A DNA stretch of 64,000 bases from Bog-473 sp036489775 (lineage in GTDB: Bacteria > Actinomycetota > Acidimicrobiia > Acidimicrobiales > RAAP-2). This document shows positions 34,395-42,956 of the stretch, piece after piece (position 1 is the first letter of the stretch; each line of letters starts with the position of its first letter). The notes under the pieces are model-generated. The model was not told where the DNA came from. It worked only from the letters and a program-made list of their open reading frames with translations, and did not search any database. The stretch covers positions 113,761 through 177,760 of the forward strand of contig DASXFC010000082.1 of NCBI GenBank assembly GCA_036489775.1. The letters run 5' to 3'. The translations under genes and the position numbers were made by a program.

Positions 34395-36355
34395 GCGCCT
34401 ATTGGCCCTTCGTCGTCATCGGGCTCTTCACCGGCAGCCTGTACGGACTGGCCGCCATGGGAGTCGTCCTCACCTACAAGACGGTCGGCATCTTCAACTT
34501 CGCCTACGGCGCCATCGCCATGTTCTGCGCCTTCGTCTACTGGCAACTGCATGACGATTGGCACATCACGGCCTGGCTGGCCATGCCCATCCTCTTCCTC
34601 GTCGTGGCGCCGCTCATCGGCATCATCCTCGAGGCGCTGTTCCGGCCGCTGTCCGGCGTCTCGGCCGAGGTGGTCATCGTGGTGGCTCTCGGGCTGCTGG
34701 CCGCCCTCTCGGCCGCCGCCTCCCTGATCTGGCCCGAGGACCACCAGCTCCAGGCCATCTTCCCGACCACCAGCTTCCTCCTCGGGTCGCACCTGCACGT
34801 GGGCTACGACCAGCTGGGCACCTTGCTGGTGACCTTGGCGCTGGCCGCCGGACTGTGGGCGCTGCTGCGCCACACCCGCTTCGGGACGTTCACCCGGGCC
34901 GTGGTCGACAACCCGGACCTGTCCGACATGACCGGGGTGCACGGCAACCAGGTGCGGCGGACGGCCTGGATCCTCTCAACCGTCTTCGCCGCCGTGGTCG
35001 GCATCCTCATCAGCCCGAGTCAGGGCCTCGACGTCAACGAGCTCATCCTGGTCGTGATCTACGCCTTCGCCCCGGCCGTCCTCGGCATCATGTTCGGCCT
35101 GCCCTCGGCCTACATCGGGGGCGTCGGACTCGGCATCGCGGTCAGCGTGCTGTCGAAGTTCTCGAACTCGGGCACGGTGTCCAACGTCGAAGCGGCCCTG
35201 CCCTACATCCTCTTGCTCCTCCTCCTGGTGCTGTTCGGTGGCCGCCTGCGCGAGACGGGGGCCACGGCGCGTCGGCTGGCGCTGGCCCGCACGTCGGTCA
35301 CCTCGGGTCTGCACCGGGTCTGGATGATCGGGCGCATCCCCGTCGACCGCGCCCTGGTGGTCGGGGCCGCCCTCATCGGCCTCTCCTTCTTCGTCCCGCT
35401 GGTGATCCCGGGACCGAACCTGCTGGTGGTCTCGCAGGGTTTCGTCTACGCGCTCATCGCGCTGACCCTGGTGGTGCTCACCGGTTGGGCTGGCCAGATC
35501 TCGCTGGCCCAGTTCTCCTTCGTCGGTATCGGTGCCTTCACCGCCGGCCATCTGGCCGGGCCCGGCGGGCAGCACTTCCTTTTCGCCGCGCTGATGGGCA
35601 TGCTCTTCGCGGTGCCGCTCGGCATCGTGGTCGGGTTGATCTCGTTGCGCCTGTCCGGCCTCTACCTCGCCCTGGGCACCCTGGCCTTCGCCTTGATCAT
35701 GGACAACATCGTCTTCAACCGGAGCGATGTCAGCGGCGGGCTGACCGGCATCACCGTGCCCGAACCGCACATCTTCGGCATCGCCTTCACCGGCCGGGCG
35801 GCCCTCTACGAACTCTCGGTCGTGGTCTTCGCCGTCTTCCTACTGGCCGCCTATGTCATCCGGCTCGGACCGATCGGCCGGCGCCTGCAGATCCTGCGCG
35901 ACTCACCGCTGGCCGCCTCGACCCTAGGCGTGAACCTCACCTTGACCAAGATCGTGACCTTCGTGGTCTGCGCCATGGTGGCGGCGCTCGGCGGCGCCCT
36001 GACCGGGGCGGTGACGCCGGCCATCACACCGCTCGATTTCCAGTGGTCCACCTCACTCACCGTCCTGCTGCTGGTGGTGTTGGGTGGCCGGTCGGTACTG
36101 AGCGGTGCCGCCATCGCCGGCGCGGCCTACGCGGTGCAGCTGATCCCGGGCATTCCGGTCCGGGTGGCCGAGATCATCCCGCTGGCCATCGCCATCGGCG
36201 TCATCGGGCTGGCCAACGAGGCCGAGGGCACGGTGGCGCTGGCCCGGGAACAGACCCGCCGCGTCCTCCACGTCCTGCGGCCCCTGCCCCACACCGGCCG
36301 CGGCCACACCGCACGCCGGATCCTCAACGACATGCTGGCCGGCCATGCCCGCTGA
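34391..36355 (+). CDS. Fused LivH-LivM ABC permease
   Basis: 654 residues. The first half (about 1-290) is a LivH-type permease starting FTGSLYGLAAMGVVLTYKTV; the second (about 315-610) is LivM-type with ALTLVVLTGWAGQISLAQFS and the EAA-like loop in RRLQILRDSPLAASTLGVNL. The two are usually separate proteins, and here a linker with basic residues joins them. The C-terminal tail of about 40 residues is cytosolic. The ATG overlaps the previous stop (ATGA) and the stop lies 11 bases inside the LivG gene. It forms the membrane channel of the importer. Confidence 0.93.
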   Translation: MSAYWPFVVIGLFTGSLYGLAAMGVVLTYKTVGIFNFAYGAIAMFCAFVYWQLHDDWHITAWLAMPILFLVVAPLIGIILEALFRPLSGVSAEVVIVVALGLLAALSAAASLIWPEDHQLQAIFPTTSFLLGSHLHVGYDQLGTLLVTLALAAGLWALLRHTRFGTFTRAVVDNPDLSDMTGVHGNQVRRTAWILSTVFAAVVGILISPSQGLDVNELILVVIYAFAPAVLGIMFGLPSAYIGGVGLGIAVSVLSKFSNSGTVSNVEAALPYILLLLLLVLFGGRLRETGATARRLALARTSVTSGLHRVWMIGRIPVDRALVVGAALIGLSFFVPLVIPGPNLLVVSQGFVYALIALTLVVLTGWAGQISLAQFSFVGIGAFTAGHLAGPGGQHFLFAALMGMLFAVPLGIVVGLISLRLSGLYLALGTLAFALIMDNIVFNRSDVSGGLTGITVPEPHIFGIAFTGRAALYELSVVVFAVFLLAAYVIRLGPIGRRLQILRDSPLAASTLGVNLTLTKIVTFVVCAMVAALGGALTGAVTPAITPLDFQWSTSLTVLLLVVLGGRSVLSGAAIAGAAYAVQLIPGIPVRVAEIIPLAIAIGVIGLANEAEGTVALAREQTRRVLHVLRPLPHTGRGHTARRILNDMLAGHAR

Positions 36356-37103
36356 CGCCGTCCTCGAAGCGCGCGGGGTCTGCGTGTCCTTCGGCGGTCT
36401 CAGCGCGCTGAATGAGGTGTCCCTCCGGATCCCAACGGTGGGGATCGTGGGACTGATCGGTCCCAACGGGGCCGGCAAGACCACCATGTTCAATGTCCTG
36501 ACCGGATTGCAGGACTGCCACCGGGGCGACGTGACCTACCAGGGACGCGACATCTCGGGCTGGGCCCCGCACCGCCGCGGGCGAGCCGGCATCGCCCGCA
36601 CGTTCCAGCGCCTGGCTCTGTTCTCCCGTATGAGCGTGTTCGACAACCTGGTGGCCTCGTGGGAATCGTCCCACCCCGGCGGCGTGCTGGGCCGCGGCCG
36701 CTCGGAGCGCCGGGCCAAGGTCACCGAGGTGATGGAACTGCTCGGCCTGGGCCCCATCGCCGATCGGCTGGCCGGCGAGCTCTCAACCGGCCAGGGCCGG
36801 CTGGTCGAACTGGGTCGGGCCCTCTGCACCGACGCCCATGTCCTGCTGCTCGACGAGCCGGGCTCCGGCCTCGACGCCGACGAGACGGCCCTCTTCAGCC
36901 AGGTGCTGCGCACCGTGGCCTCGGGGCAGGCCGGGACCCCGGCCGTGCTGTTGGTCGAACACGACATGGCGCTGGTCATGGAGGTCTGTGCCTCGCTGAC
37001 CGTGCTCGACTTCGGGCGGGTCATCGCCGAGGGCACGCCGGCCGAGATCCAGGCCAACGACCTGGTGCGCTCGGCCTATCTGGGAGATGCCCATGTCGGC
37101 TGA
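36345..37103 (+). CDS. ABC transporter ATP-binding protein, LivG type
   Basis: 252 residues. Walker A GPNGAGKTT is at residues 39-47, the Q-loop region in FQRLALFSRMSVFDNLV, and Walker B in HVLLLDEPGSGLDADE. The signature reads LSTGQGRLVELGRAL rather than LSGGQ, as in many LivG proteins. The C-terminal IAEGTPAEIQANDLVRSAYL is the LivG-type ending. It powers the permease at 34391 with its LivF partner at 37093; the genes overlap on both sides. Confidence 0.95.
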   Translation: MPADAVLEARGVCVSFGGLSALNEVSLRIPTVGIVGLIGPNGAGKTTMFNVLTGLQDCHRGDVTYQGRDISGWAPHRRGRAGIARTFQRLALFSRMSVFDNLVASWESSHPGGVLGRGRSERRAKVTEVMELLGLGPIADRLAGELSTGQGRLVELGRALCTDAHVLLLDEPGSGLDADETALFSQVLRTVASGQAGTPAVLLVEHDMALVMEVCASLTVLDFGRVIAEGTPAEIQANDLVRSAYLGDAHVG

Positions 37104-37809
37104 CTACGCCCTCGAGGTGTGCGGCATCAGCGTGTCCTATGGCGGGGTCCGGGCACTGCGCGATCTGTCCTTCGTCGTCCCGGAGGGCTCGGTGGTGGCC
37201 CTGCTCGGACCAAATGGGGCCGGCAAGAGCACCACGCTGCGCACCATCTCGGGCATCATCAGGGCCGAGAGCGGCACCATCTGGGCCGGCGGGCACCGGA
37301 TCGACCGGACCCCGGCCTACAAGATCGCCCGCATGGGCATCGTCCACGTGCCCGAGGGCCGCGGCATCTTCCCCAACCTGAGCGTCCGGGAGAACCTCGA
37401 AATGGCCGTGGCCTCGCTGGCTCAGGTCGAGGATCCCATCAGCCAGGGCTCAGCCCTGTTCCCCGTCCTGGGCGATCGGCTGCGCCAGACGGCGGGCAAC
37501 CTCTCGGGGGGCGAGCAGCAGATGCTGTCCCTGGCCCGGGCCCTCATGACCAAGCCCCGGCTGCTCATGGTCGACGAGATCAGTATGGGTCTGGCCCCGC
37601 TCATCGTCAGCGAGCTCTTCGAGGTACTGCGGAACCTGGCCCAGCAGGGCACCAGCCTCCTGCTGGTCGAGCAATACGTGGAGGCCGCCCTGGAATTGGC
37701 CGATTATGTGTACGTGATGGAGAAGGGGGGCGTCGCAGACGTGGGTGAGGCAGCCGACCTGCGTCACGAACGCTCCCTGACCAGTGCCTACCTGGGCAGC
37801 GCCCGATGA
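37093..37809 (+). CDS. ABC transporter ATP-binding protein, LivF type
   Basis: 238 residues from ATG 37093, chosen because GGGAG ends 6 bases before it; ATG 37087 is too close to that site. Walker A GPNGAGKST is at about residues 39-47, MGIVHVPEGRGIFPNLSVRENL is the LivF-specific Q-loop region, and LSGGEQQMLSLARAL with LLMVDEISMGLAP forms signature and Walker B (Glu of the DE pair present). It overlaps the LivG stop, and its own stop overlaps the next ATG (ATGA). It is the second ATPase of the importer. Confidence 0.95.
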   Translation: MSADYALEVCGISVSYGGVRALRDLSFVVPEGSVVALLGPNGAGKSTTLRTISGIIRAESGTIWAGGHRIDRTPAYKIARMGIVHVPEGRGIFPNLSVRENLEMAVASLAQVEDPISQGSALFPVLGDRLRQTAGNLSGGEQQMLSLARALMTKPRLLMVDEISMGLAPLIVSELFEVLRNLAQQGTSLLLVEQYVEAALELADYVYVMEKGGVADVGEAADLRHERSLTSAYLGSAR

Positions 37810-39284
37810 GGCGCCGCCTGCCTCGGCTGTTGGCGGCGTTGGCCGCGGTGGCCGTGCCGGTGGTGGCGTGGAGCGGCCTGGCCGCCGGGCAGACCTCGTT
37901 GGTCGGGTACAACGGCAGCGCCCTGGCCATCGGCACCCAGTTCGCCTTCAACCTGCCCGGCGTACTCCCCCTCCCGAACGAGAACCTGATCGAGGAGGAC
38001 GTGCCGTTCGCCCGCACCAACGTGGGAGCCGGACCGGTGGTCGACTCGCTGGCTGCTCCCTACTACCCCGGGGACATCGCGGCCGACGTGGGCAGCCTGC
38101 TCGAGACCTTCGGCGCGCCGGCCCTGCCGCTCAACGACCCGCTGCTGGCCGAATCGAAGTACCCGACGTCGCCTGGTTATCCCGACCACAAGAGCTTCGG
38201 GTTGGCCCCGTCGCAAGCCAGCGCGGCGAAACCGAGCATCTTCTCCTCCACCGCCGACGCCAGCGCTGAGGGCGGGGATGCCACGGGAACCGTGGCTGAT
38301 CTCTCCCTCGACAACCTGGCGGCCACGCCCCTGGCCAGCGGCTCGAACCCGTTGAGCTCGGTGATCGGCGCCCTCGGTAGCGTCCTTCAATCCGCTGCCG
38401 CCAGCTTGATCGACGTCGGCAACGTGAGCGCCACCAACAACCTGGCCCTGACCAGCGGCGCTATTACCTCGACCGCCAGCACCACGCTCGGCGCCATCGA
38501 CGTGGCTGGCCTCATTGATATCGCCGGGCTGACCTCGACAGCCTCGGCCACCTCGGACGGCACCACCGGGACGCCCAAGGCCACGCTGGCCCTGGGCCAG
38601 GTCACCGTCGACGGGCAGTCGGCCTACATCGATGCCACCGGGATCCACATCCTGACCAACACCCCCTCGGCCTCGGGCATCACCCCGGCCCAGCTTCAAC
38701 AGACCGTCGACAACACACTGGGGCAGGACGGGATCACCATCCGCTTGCTCGACCCGCAGCTGACCACTAACGGTGCCGCCGCCACGGCCAACGCCGGCGG
38801 GTTGATCATCTCCCTCTCGCACCAGTTCGACATCCCCTTCATCCCGGGCGAGCCGACCATTCCCGTGCCCGAGCTGGGCAACGTGGGCCTGCCCGCCGGG
38901 GTGTACACCGCCACCACCTCCATCAGCTTCGGCTTGGCCCAGGCCTCGGTCTCCGCTTCCGCCTCAGGGACGAGTGGAACCACCATCTCCTTGGCGCCTA
39001 CCTCCTCGGGCCTCTCGCCCTCCACCTTCGGTTCGACCTTCCCCAGCAGCACCGGGGGCTTCGGCGCCACCACCACTCAGAGCCTGGCCCCCACCGGTCC
39101 GGGCAGCGCCAGCGGAGCCAGCGTGCCCGAAGCGGTCCGAACGATCACCTCGTCGACGTCGTTCCCCATCCGTGGCATTCCACCGCCGCTGGGCTGGACG
39201 ATCGCGGCCTTGGTGGCCTGCGTGTTGTGCGCCTACCCCCTCTTGTTGCTGGCGCGTTGGCAATTCCTCGGAAGGAGACGGTAA
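37806..39284 (+). CDS. Secreted, C-terminally anchored protein of unknown function in the Liv-type operon
   Basis: 492 residues. A signal peptide (RRRLPRLLAALAAVAVPVVA) is followed by a mostly beta-rich, Ser/Thr/Ala-rich outer region with the recurring pattern of alternating A, S, T and hydrophobic residues (SATNNLALTSGAITSTAST). A proline-flanked membrane helix near the end (IRGIPPPLGWTIAALVACVL) and a basic tail anchor it with the outer part exposed. I recognise no domain, though the repeats suggest an adhesin- or stalk-like beta structure. Translational coupling (ATGA) to LivF suggests it works with the transporter, for example by presenting substrate or spanning the wall. Confidence 0.75.
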   Translation: MRRRLPRLLAALAAVAVPVVAWSGLAAGQTSLVGYNGSALAIGTQFAFNLPGVLPLPNENLIEEDVPFARTNVGAGPVVDSLAAPYYPGDIAADVGSLLETFGAPALPLNDPLLAESKYPTSPGYPDHKSFGLAPSQASAAKPSIFSSTADASAEGGDATGTVADLSLDNLAATPLASGSNPLSSVIGALGSVLQSAAASLIDVGNVSATNNLALTSGAITSTASTTLGAIDVAGLIDIAGLTSTASATSDGTTGTPKATLALGQVTVDGQSAYIDATGIHILTNTPSASGITPAQLQQTVDNTLGQDGITIRLLDPQLTTNGAAATANAGGLIISLSHQFDIPFIPGEPTIPVPELGNVGLPAGVYTATTSISFGLAQASVSASASGTSGTTISLAPTSSGLSPSTFGSTFPSSTGGFGATTTQSLAPTGPGSASGASVPEAVRTITSSTSFPIRGIPPPLGWTIAALVACVLCAYPLLLLARWQFLGRRR

Positions 39285-39931
39285 TGCTCGACCTGGATCA
39301 GACGACCGTGGCGGAGACCGGTCGGCGCTGGCGGCCCACACGCCGACGCGTGACCGGCCAGCCCGGCCAGATCGCCGAGACGAACGGGTCCGGGCGAGGG
39401 CACGGTCCCGAACGGGCCGACGGGGACAGCGCGGGCTCATTCGACCTGCGCAACAGCTGGCAGGTGATCGCCGGAGCGCTGCTCATCCCGCTCGGCGTGG
39501 TCTTCATCCTCCTGGGCTGGTACGGCGCGGCCCACGCCCGGGTCGAGCAGCAACAGATCCCCTACCTGATCAGCGGCGGCTTCGTAGGTTTGGGCTGCAT
39601 GATCGTGGGCGGGCTGCTCTTCTGGGGTCACTGGCTCTACCGGGTCTATGACCAGGCCGATCTGCACCACAAGGAGCAGCAGGAACTGATGACCACGTTG
39701 ATCAGGGCCATCGCATCCATGCCGCACGGAGCGGCCCCGTCAGCGAGTGAGGCAGTCGGCGCGCCGGCGGCTGGTGCACCCTCGACCTACTACGCCACCG
39801 CCTCGGGCTCGGTGTACCACCGGGCCGACTGCGCGGTGATCGCACACCATCCGGCGGACCTGCGAGTGCTCGGGACGGGCCACCTCGGCGGACTGCGACC
39901 CTGCCAGATCTGTACGCCCGACGGTACGTGA
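39284..39931 (+). CDS. Two-helix membrane protein with C-terminal Cys/His motif
   Basis: 215 residues from ATG 39284, which overlaps the previous TAA (TAATG); GGAAGGAG lies 9 bases upstream. An acidic/basic N-terminus of about 55 residues precedes membrane helices at about 60-83 and 93-115, then a helical stretch (YDQADLHHKEQQELMTTLIR). The C-terminus, SGSVYHRADCAVIAHHP and LRPCQICTP, resembles the zinc-binding Cys pattern of Ada-type domains (YH..C, then RPC..C.P). It is the last gene of the six-gene operon. Its role is unknown; metal or redox sensing at the membrane is possible. Confidence 0.7.
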   Translation: MLDLDQTTVAETGRRWRPTRRRVTGQPGQIAETNGSGRGHGPERADGDSAGSFDLRNSWQVIAGALLIPLGVVFILLGWYGAAHARVEQQQIPYLISGGFVGLGCMIVGGLLFWGHWLYRVYDQADLHHKEQQELMTTLIRAIASMPHGAAPSASEAVGAPAAGAPSTYYATASGSVYHRADCAVIAHHPADLRVLGTGHLGGLRPCQICTPDGT

Positions 39932-39968
39932 GAAAGTAGGACAGCCCGTCGGCGCCGATCGGCCCGGC

Positions 39969-40958
39969 CTAGCGAGTGATCGGAGTGGCTCCGGCGCGCA
40001 TCTGCTCGAGGATCCACGAGAACGTCTGCTCCATACCGTATTCCAGCGTGATGGCAGGCGCCCAGCCCAGCTCCTTGGTGATCTTGGTGTTGTCGCTGTT
40101 GCGACCACGCACACCCTGGGGAGCACTGAGGTTGTACTTGCGCTCGAGCGTGACCCCGGCGATCCCCTCGACGATATCGACCAGCTCGTTGATGGTCACC
40201 AGTTGCTCACTGCCGATGTTGAGGGGTTCGCGCACGTCGCTGTTGGTCAGCATCATGGTGCCCTCGACGCAGTCGTCGATGTAGGTGAAGCTGCGCGTCT
40301 GCTGCCCGTCACCCCAGATCTCGATCTCGTGCTTGCCGGACAGGACGGCCGAGGCCACCTTGCGGCTGATGGCCGCCGGTGCCTTCTCCCGGCCCCCGTC
40401 GTAGGTGCCGAGCGGACCGTAGACGTTGTGGTAGCGGGCCACCCGGGTCTCGAGGCCGAAGTCTTCAGTGAAGTGCCGGCACATCCGCTCGCTGAACAGC
40501 TTCTCCCAGCCGTAGCCGTCTTCGGGCATCGCCGGATAGGCATCTGATTCCTTCAGCGGCTCCACCTCGGGCGACTCCTGCTTGTCGGCGGCATACACGC
40601 AGGCCGACGACGAGTAGAACAACCGCTGCACGCCGGCCTGCCGAGAGGCCTCGAGCATGTGGGTCGAGATGAGCACCGAGAGCATGCAGAGGGCCTTGTT
40701 GTTCTCGATGAACCCCATGCCGCCCATGTCGGCGGCCAGGTTGTACACGACGTCGATGCCCTCAACCGCTTTCTGGCACTCCTCGAGGAGCTGAACGTCG
40801 CCGCAGCGGCTGTCGACATCGTCGAAGCGCTGGTGCCACTGGTCGACCGGGACTCGATCCACCCCGCGCACCGAAGCAACGTCATCGCGCTGACGCAGCG
40901 CCGCGACCAGATGGCCACCGATGAAGCCTCCAGCACCGGTCACCAAGACATTGCTCAC
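39969..40958 (-). CDS. GDP-mannose 3,5-epimerase-like NAD-dependent epimerase
   Basis: 329 residues from GTG, with GGGAGG 8 bases upstream. This extended SDR carries stretches characteristic of plant GDP-mannose 3,5-epimerase: NLAADMGGMGFIENN, the catalytic Cys120 in SSSACVYAADKQ, Tyr149/Lys153 in YGWEK, GGREKAPAAI with the second active-site Lys (192), WGDGQQTRSFTYIDDCVEG, and GVRGRNSDN. The plant enzyme converts GDP-D-mannose to GDP-L-galactose and GDP-L-gulose. A bacterial homologue in a glycan gene set would supply GDP-L-galactose or a related sugar. It is followed (minus strand) by the Liv operon's end and preceded by the WcaI-like glycosyltransferase. Confidence 0.85.
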   Translation of the reverse strand: MSNVLVTGAGGFIGGHLVAALRQRDDVASVRGVDRVPVDQWHQRFDDVDSRCGDVQLLEECQKAVEGIDVVYNLAADMGGMGFIENNKALCMLSVLISTHMLEASRQAGVQRLFYSSSACVYAADKQESPEVEPLKESDAYPAMPEDGYGWEKLFSERMCRHFTEDFGLETRVARYHNVYGPLGTYDGGREKAPAAISRKVASAVLSGKHEIEIWGDGQQTRSFTYIDDCVEGTMMLTNSDVREPLNIGSEQLVTINELVDIVEGIAGVTLERKYNLSAPQGVRGRNSDNTKITKELGWAPAITLEYGMEQTFSWILEQMRAGATPITR

Positions 40959-41083
40959 CCGACCCGCCTCCCTCTCTCCACGACTGACTTTAGGAAGACA
41001 AGAGTCTGCCCCATCTGGAAGATGGAGTCAGCACTCCTGGTGCAGAATCCCCAGACCGCCTGACGGGCCGCCTGAGCGAACGT

Positions 41084-42403
41084 TCAGGAGGCCGCCTGCG
41101 CCGACGAAACGGCCCAGGCTGCGGGCTCGATCACCACGTCTGGCACCGGACTCTCCATCGTTTGCTTGGCAACCCTGGCCGGAACGGGCTGGCCCGCCCA
41201 CGTCCCGAACACCGAGACGAACCGTTCAGCCGCCCGGACCGCCGAGAACTCCGCCTCGGCGTAGCGCCGCCCTGCCAACCCGTGTTGATGCCGAAGGTCG
41301 GCGTCCTCGAGCAAGGCGGACACCCGGTCGGCCACGCTGTCACGGTTGGTCGGATCGACCACCCAGCCGGCTTGATTCGAAATGAGGATCTCGGCCACCG
41401 AGTTGTCGGCCGGGATCACACCGAGCACCGATCGTCCGGCACAGAGATAGGTCAGCACCTTGGACGGAACGGAATACTTCGACGCGTCGGGCTCGAGCAC
41501 GGCCATCAGGACGTCGGCCGAGGCGAGCACGTCCGGCAGGTCCTCATAGGGCTGGAAGTCCAACAGCTCAAGGTTGTGCGCACCCTGGGCCCGCTTCCAC
41601 TCCTCGAGCCACTCGCGGCCCTTGCCCTCTGAGATGACGACGACCTTGGCGTCGGGATGGGTGTCCTCGAGCCGCGCCGCCACCATGGCCAGGATCGACG
41701 GGTCGTGCTTGAGGCCGAGAGTGCCCGAGTAGAGCACCACCGGACGGTCGGCCAAGCCCATGCGCTCGGACCAGGCGTTGCGGCGGGGCCGCTGCGGCAG
41801 CTCATCGATCGGCGCCCAGTTGGGCACCACAGTGGACTTGTGGGCCACCCCCCACTGCTTGAGCTTGTCGAGGAAGGTGGGCGAGATGGCGATCACCGCG
41901 GCGCTGTGGCGGGCAATCGAGCGCTCGACCCGCTCAGCGGTCCAGCCGATGAACCCACCGAAGAACGGGAGGCGCCGGCGCGCCGTGGCTGCAATGGCGG
42001 TGCTGTAGATGTCCTGATGCCAGAAGACCATCGGCACGCGGCGCCGGTTCAGCTTGCGAGCGATCATCTTGTGCGCGATCAACGGCACGTTGCTGAGGAT
42101 CACCACATCGGGCTGATTGCTCAGGATGGCCTTGGATGCCTTGCGTCCGTACTCGATTTCGTGACGAACGCGCGTCAAAGCTGAATACCGGTTGAACTCG
42201 GAGGAGATGGCGCAGCCTTCGAACTTGAGGGAGACCGGGTCGCCCTCGGCCCGCTCGAGTGATCCCCGGCCAGTGGCATACGACGGGCAATGCTGGTGCG
42301 TCACCTCGTAGCCCATGGCGGCCAAGGCCCGACTGAGCTGTGCCTGACCCGGATGGCCCGAGTAATCGTGCACCACAATTCGAGACGACACCCGGCCCGT
42401 CAT
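41084..42403 (-). CDS. Glycosyltransferase family 4, WcaI/WbuB-like
   Basis: 439 residues. N-terminal IVVHDYSGHPGQAQLSRALA, the middle segment PMVFWHQDIYSTAI (the Q-D-I-Y pattern of this subfamily), AVIAISPTFLDKLKQWGV, then the donor domain VVLYSGTLGLKHDPSILAMV and VPSKVLTYLCAGRSVLGVIP. Enzymes of this group add fucose or other hexoses to colanic-acid and O-antigen units. GGGAAG lies just upstream of the start. It stands next to the GDP-sugar epimerase, so the two plausibly use the same nucleotide-sugar class. It belongs functionally with the polysaccharide genes although 15 kb away. Confidence 0.9.
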   Translation of the reverse strand: MTGRVSSRIVVHDYSGHPGQAQLSRALAAMGYEVTHQHCPSYATGRGSLERAEGDPVSLKFEGCAISSEFNRYSALTRVRHEIEYGRKASKAILSNQPDVVILSNVPLIAHKMIARKLNRRRVPMVFWHQDIYSTAIAATARRRLPFFGGFIGWTAERVERSIARHSAAVIAISPTFLDKLKQWGVAHKSTVVPNWAPIDELPQRPRRNAWSERMGLADRPVVLYSGTLGLKHDPSILAMVAARLEDTHPDAKVVVISEGKGREWLEEWKRAQGAHNLELLDFQPYEDLPDVLASADVLMAVLEPDASKYSVPSKVLTYLCAGRSVLGVIPADNSVAEILISNQAGWVVDPTNRDSVADRVSALLEDADLRHQHGLAGRRYAEAEFSAVRAAERFVSVFGTWAGQPVPARVAKQTMESPVPDVVIEPAAWAVSSAQAAS

Positions 42404-42839
42404 CGTGCGCTTCCCGTCATCCTCGCTCCCGATCCCCCATCACGCCATACAGAACGGCTTGGTGGGCTCAGGCTTGCCCAATTGCTAAGAAAAATGCCTA
42501 TTCCGAGGTGATTTCCAGCTCGAGACCTCCCGCGGGGCGTTGTCCGCTCCCGCAGAAGCGTCACCGCGCACTCACCGGTCTCCACCGATCCGAATTCCAT
42601 GTCTGCCCGCCAAACTGGAGTGAGAACGTCAGATTACCTCATTCAGCAGGCTTACAACCAGGGTTCGATCAACTCGCAGGTCGCAGGCACACCCCGAATT
42701 GTCCAACTCGCGTTGAAGAACGTTGCCCGATCATGTCGCAGGTATTGCAATACGGGTTACACCGTCGAGAGCACATGGGCGTCTAAGTTCGACGACGTCT
42801 CGAACCTGCCAGGCCACGAACCGACAAGGAGAAGGCCAA
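42404..42839. other. 436-base region without an assigned gene
   Basis: It lies between the divergent glycosyltransferase and small ORF. The frame of the AMP ligase remains open back to 42599, but that part encodes Arg-rich, unlikely sequence. A TTGCCC-N17-TGCAAT pair near 42723-42751 is a possible promoter. The region is slightly AT-richer than its surroundings. I see no known riboswitch or RNA gene. Confidence 0.4.
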
Positions 42840-42956
42840 ATGGCCGATGCCAACGACGCTGCATCGACCGTTCGCTGGTTCGTCTGTCGCGGCAATCCAC
42901 GCCAGAGCGGCGACATCGTCGCTTGCGACGACGAGCCTGCCGCGTCCGGTCAGTGA
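42840..42956 (+). CDS. 38-residue coupled ORF before an AMP-dependent ligase
   Basis: ATG 42840 follows a strong site, AAGGAG, 9 bases upstream. The protein is MADANDAASTVRWFVCRGNP, then RQSGDIVACDDEPAASGQ. The stop overlaps the GTG of the ligase (GTGA), so the two are translationally coupled. It is acidic overall with two cysteines and a central basic RGNPRQ. It has no visible homology to a carrier protein; a small carrier, peptide substrate or pure leader are alternatives. The ribosome-binding site and overlap make translation likely; function is unknown. Confidence 0.6.
   Translation: MADANDAASTVRWFVCRGNPRQSGDIVACDDEPAASGQ

Noticed and set aside
34558..36411. 617-residue plus-strand frame overlapping LivHM
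   Set aside because: Pro/Arg/Gly/His-rich shadow frame; LivHM has clear permease motifs and helices.
42655..42690. GGTTCGATC as a possible tRNA T-loop
   Set aside because: No acceptor, D or anticodon stem could be drawn around it.
42599..42952. N-terminal extension of the AMP ligase
   Set aside because: Arg/Cys-rich, unlike the ANL family, and it overlaps the small ORF that has its own ribosome-binding site.
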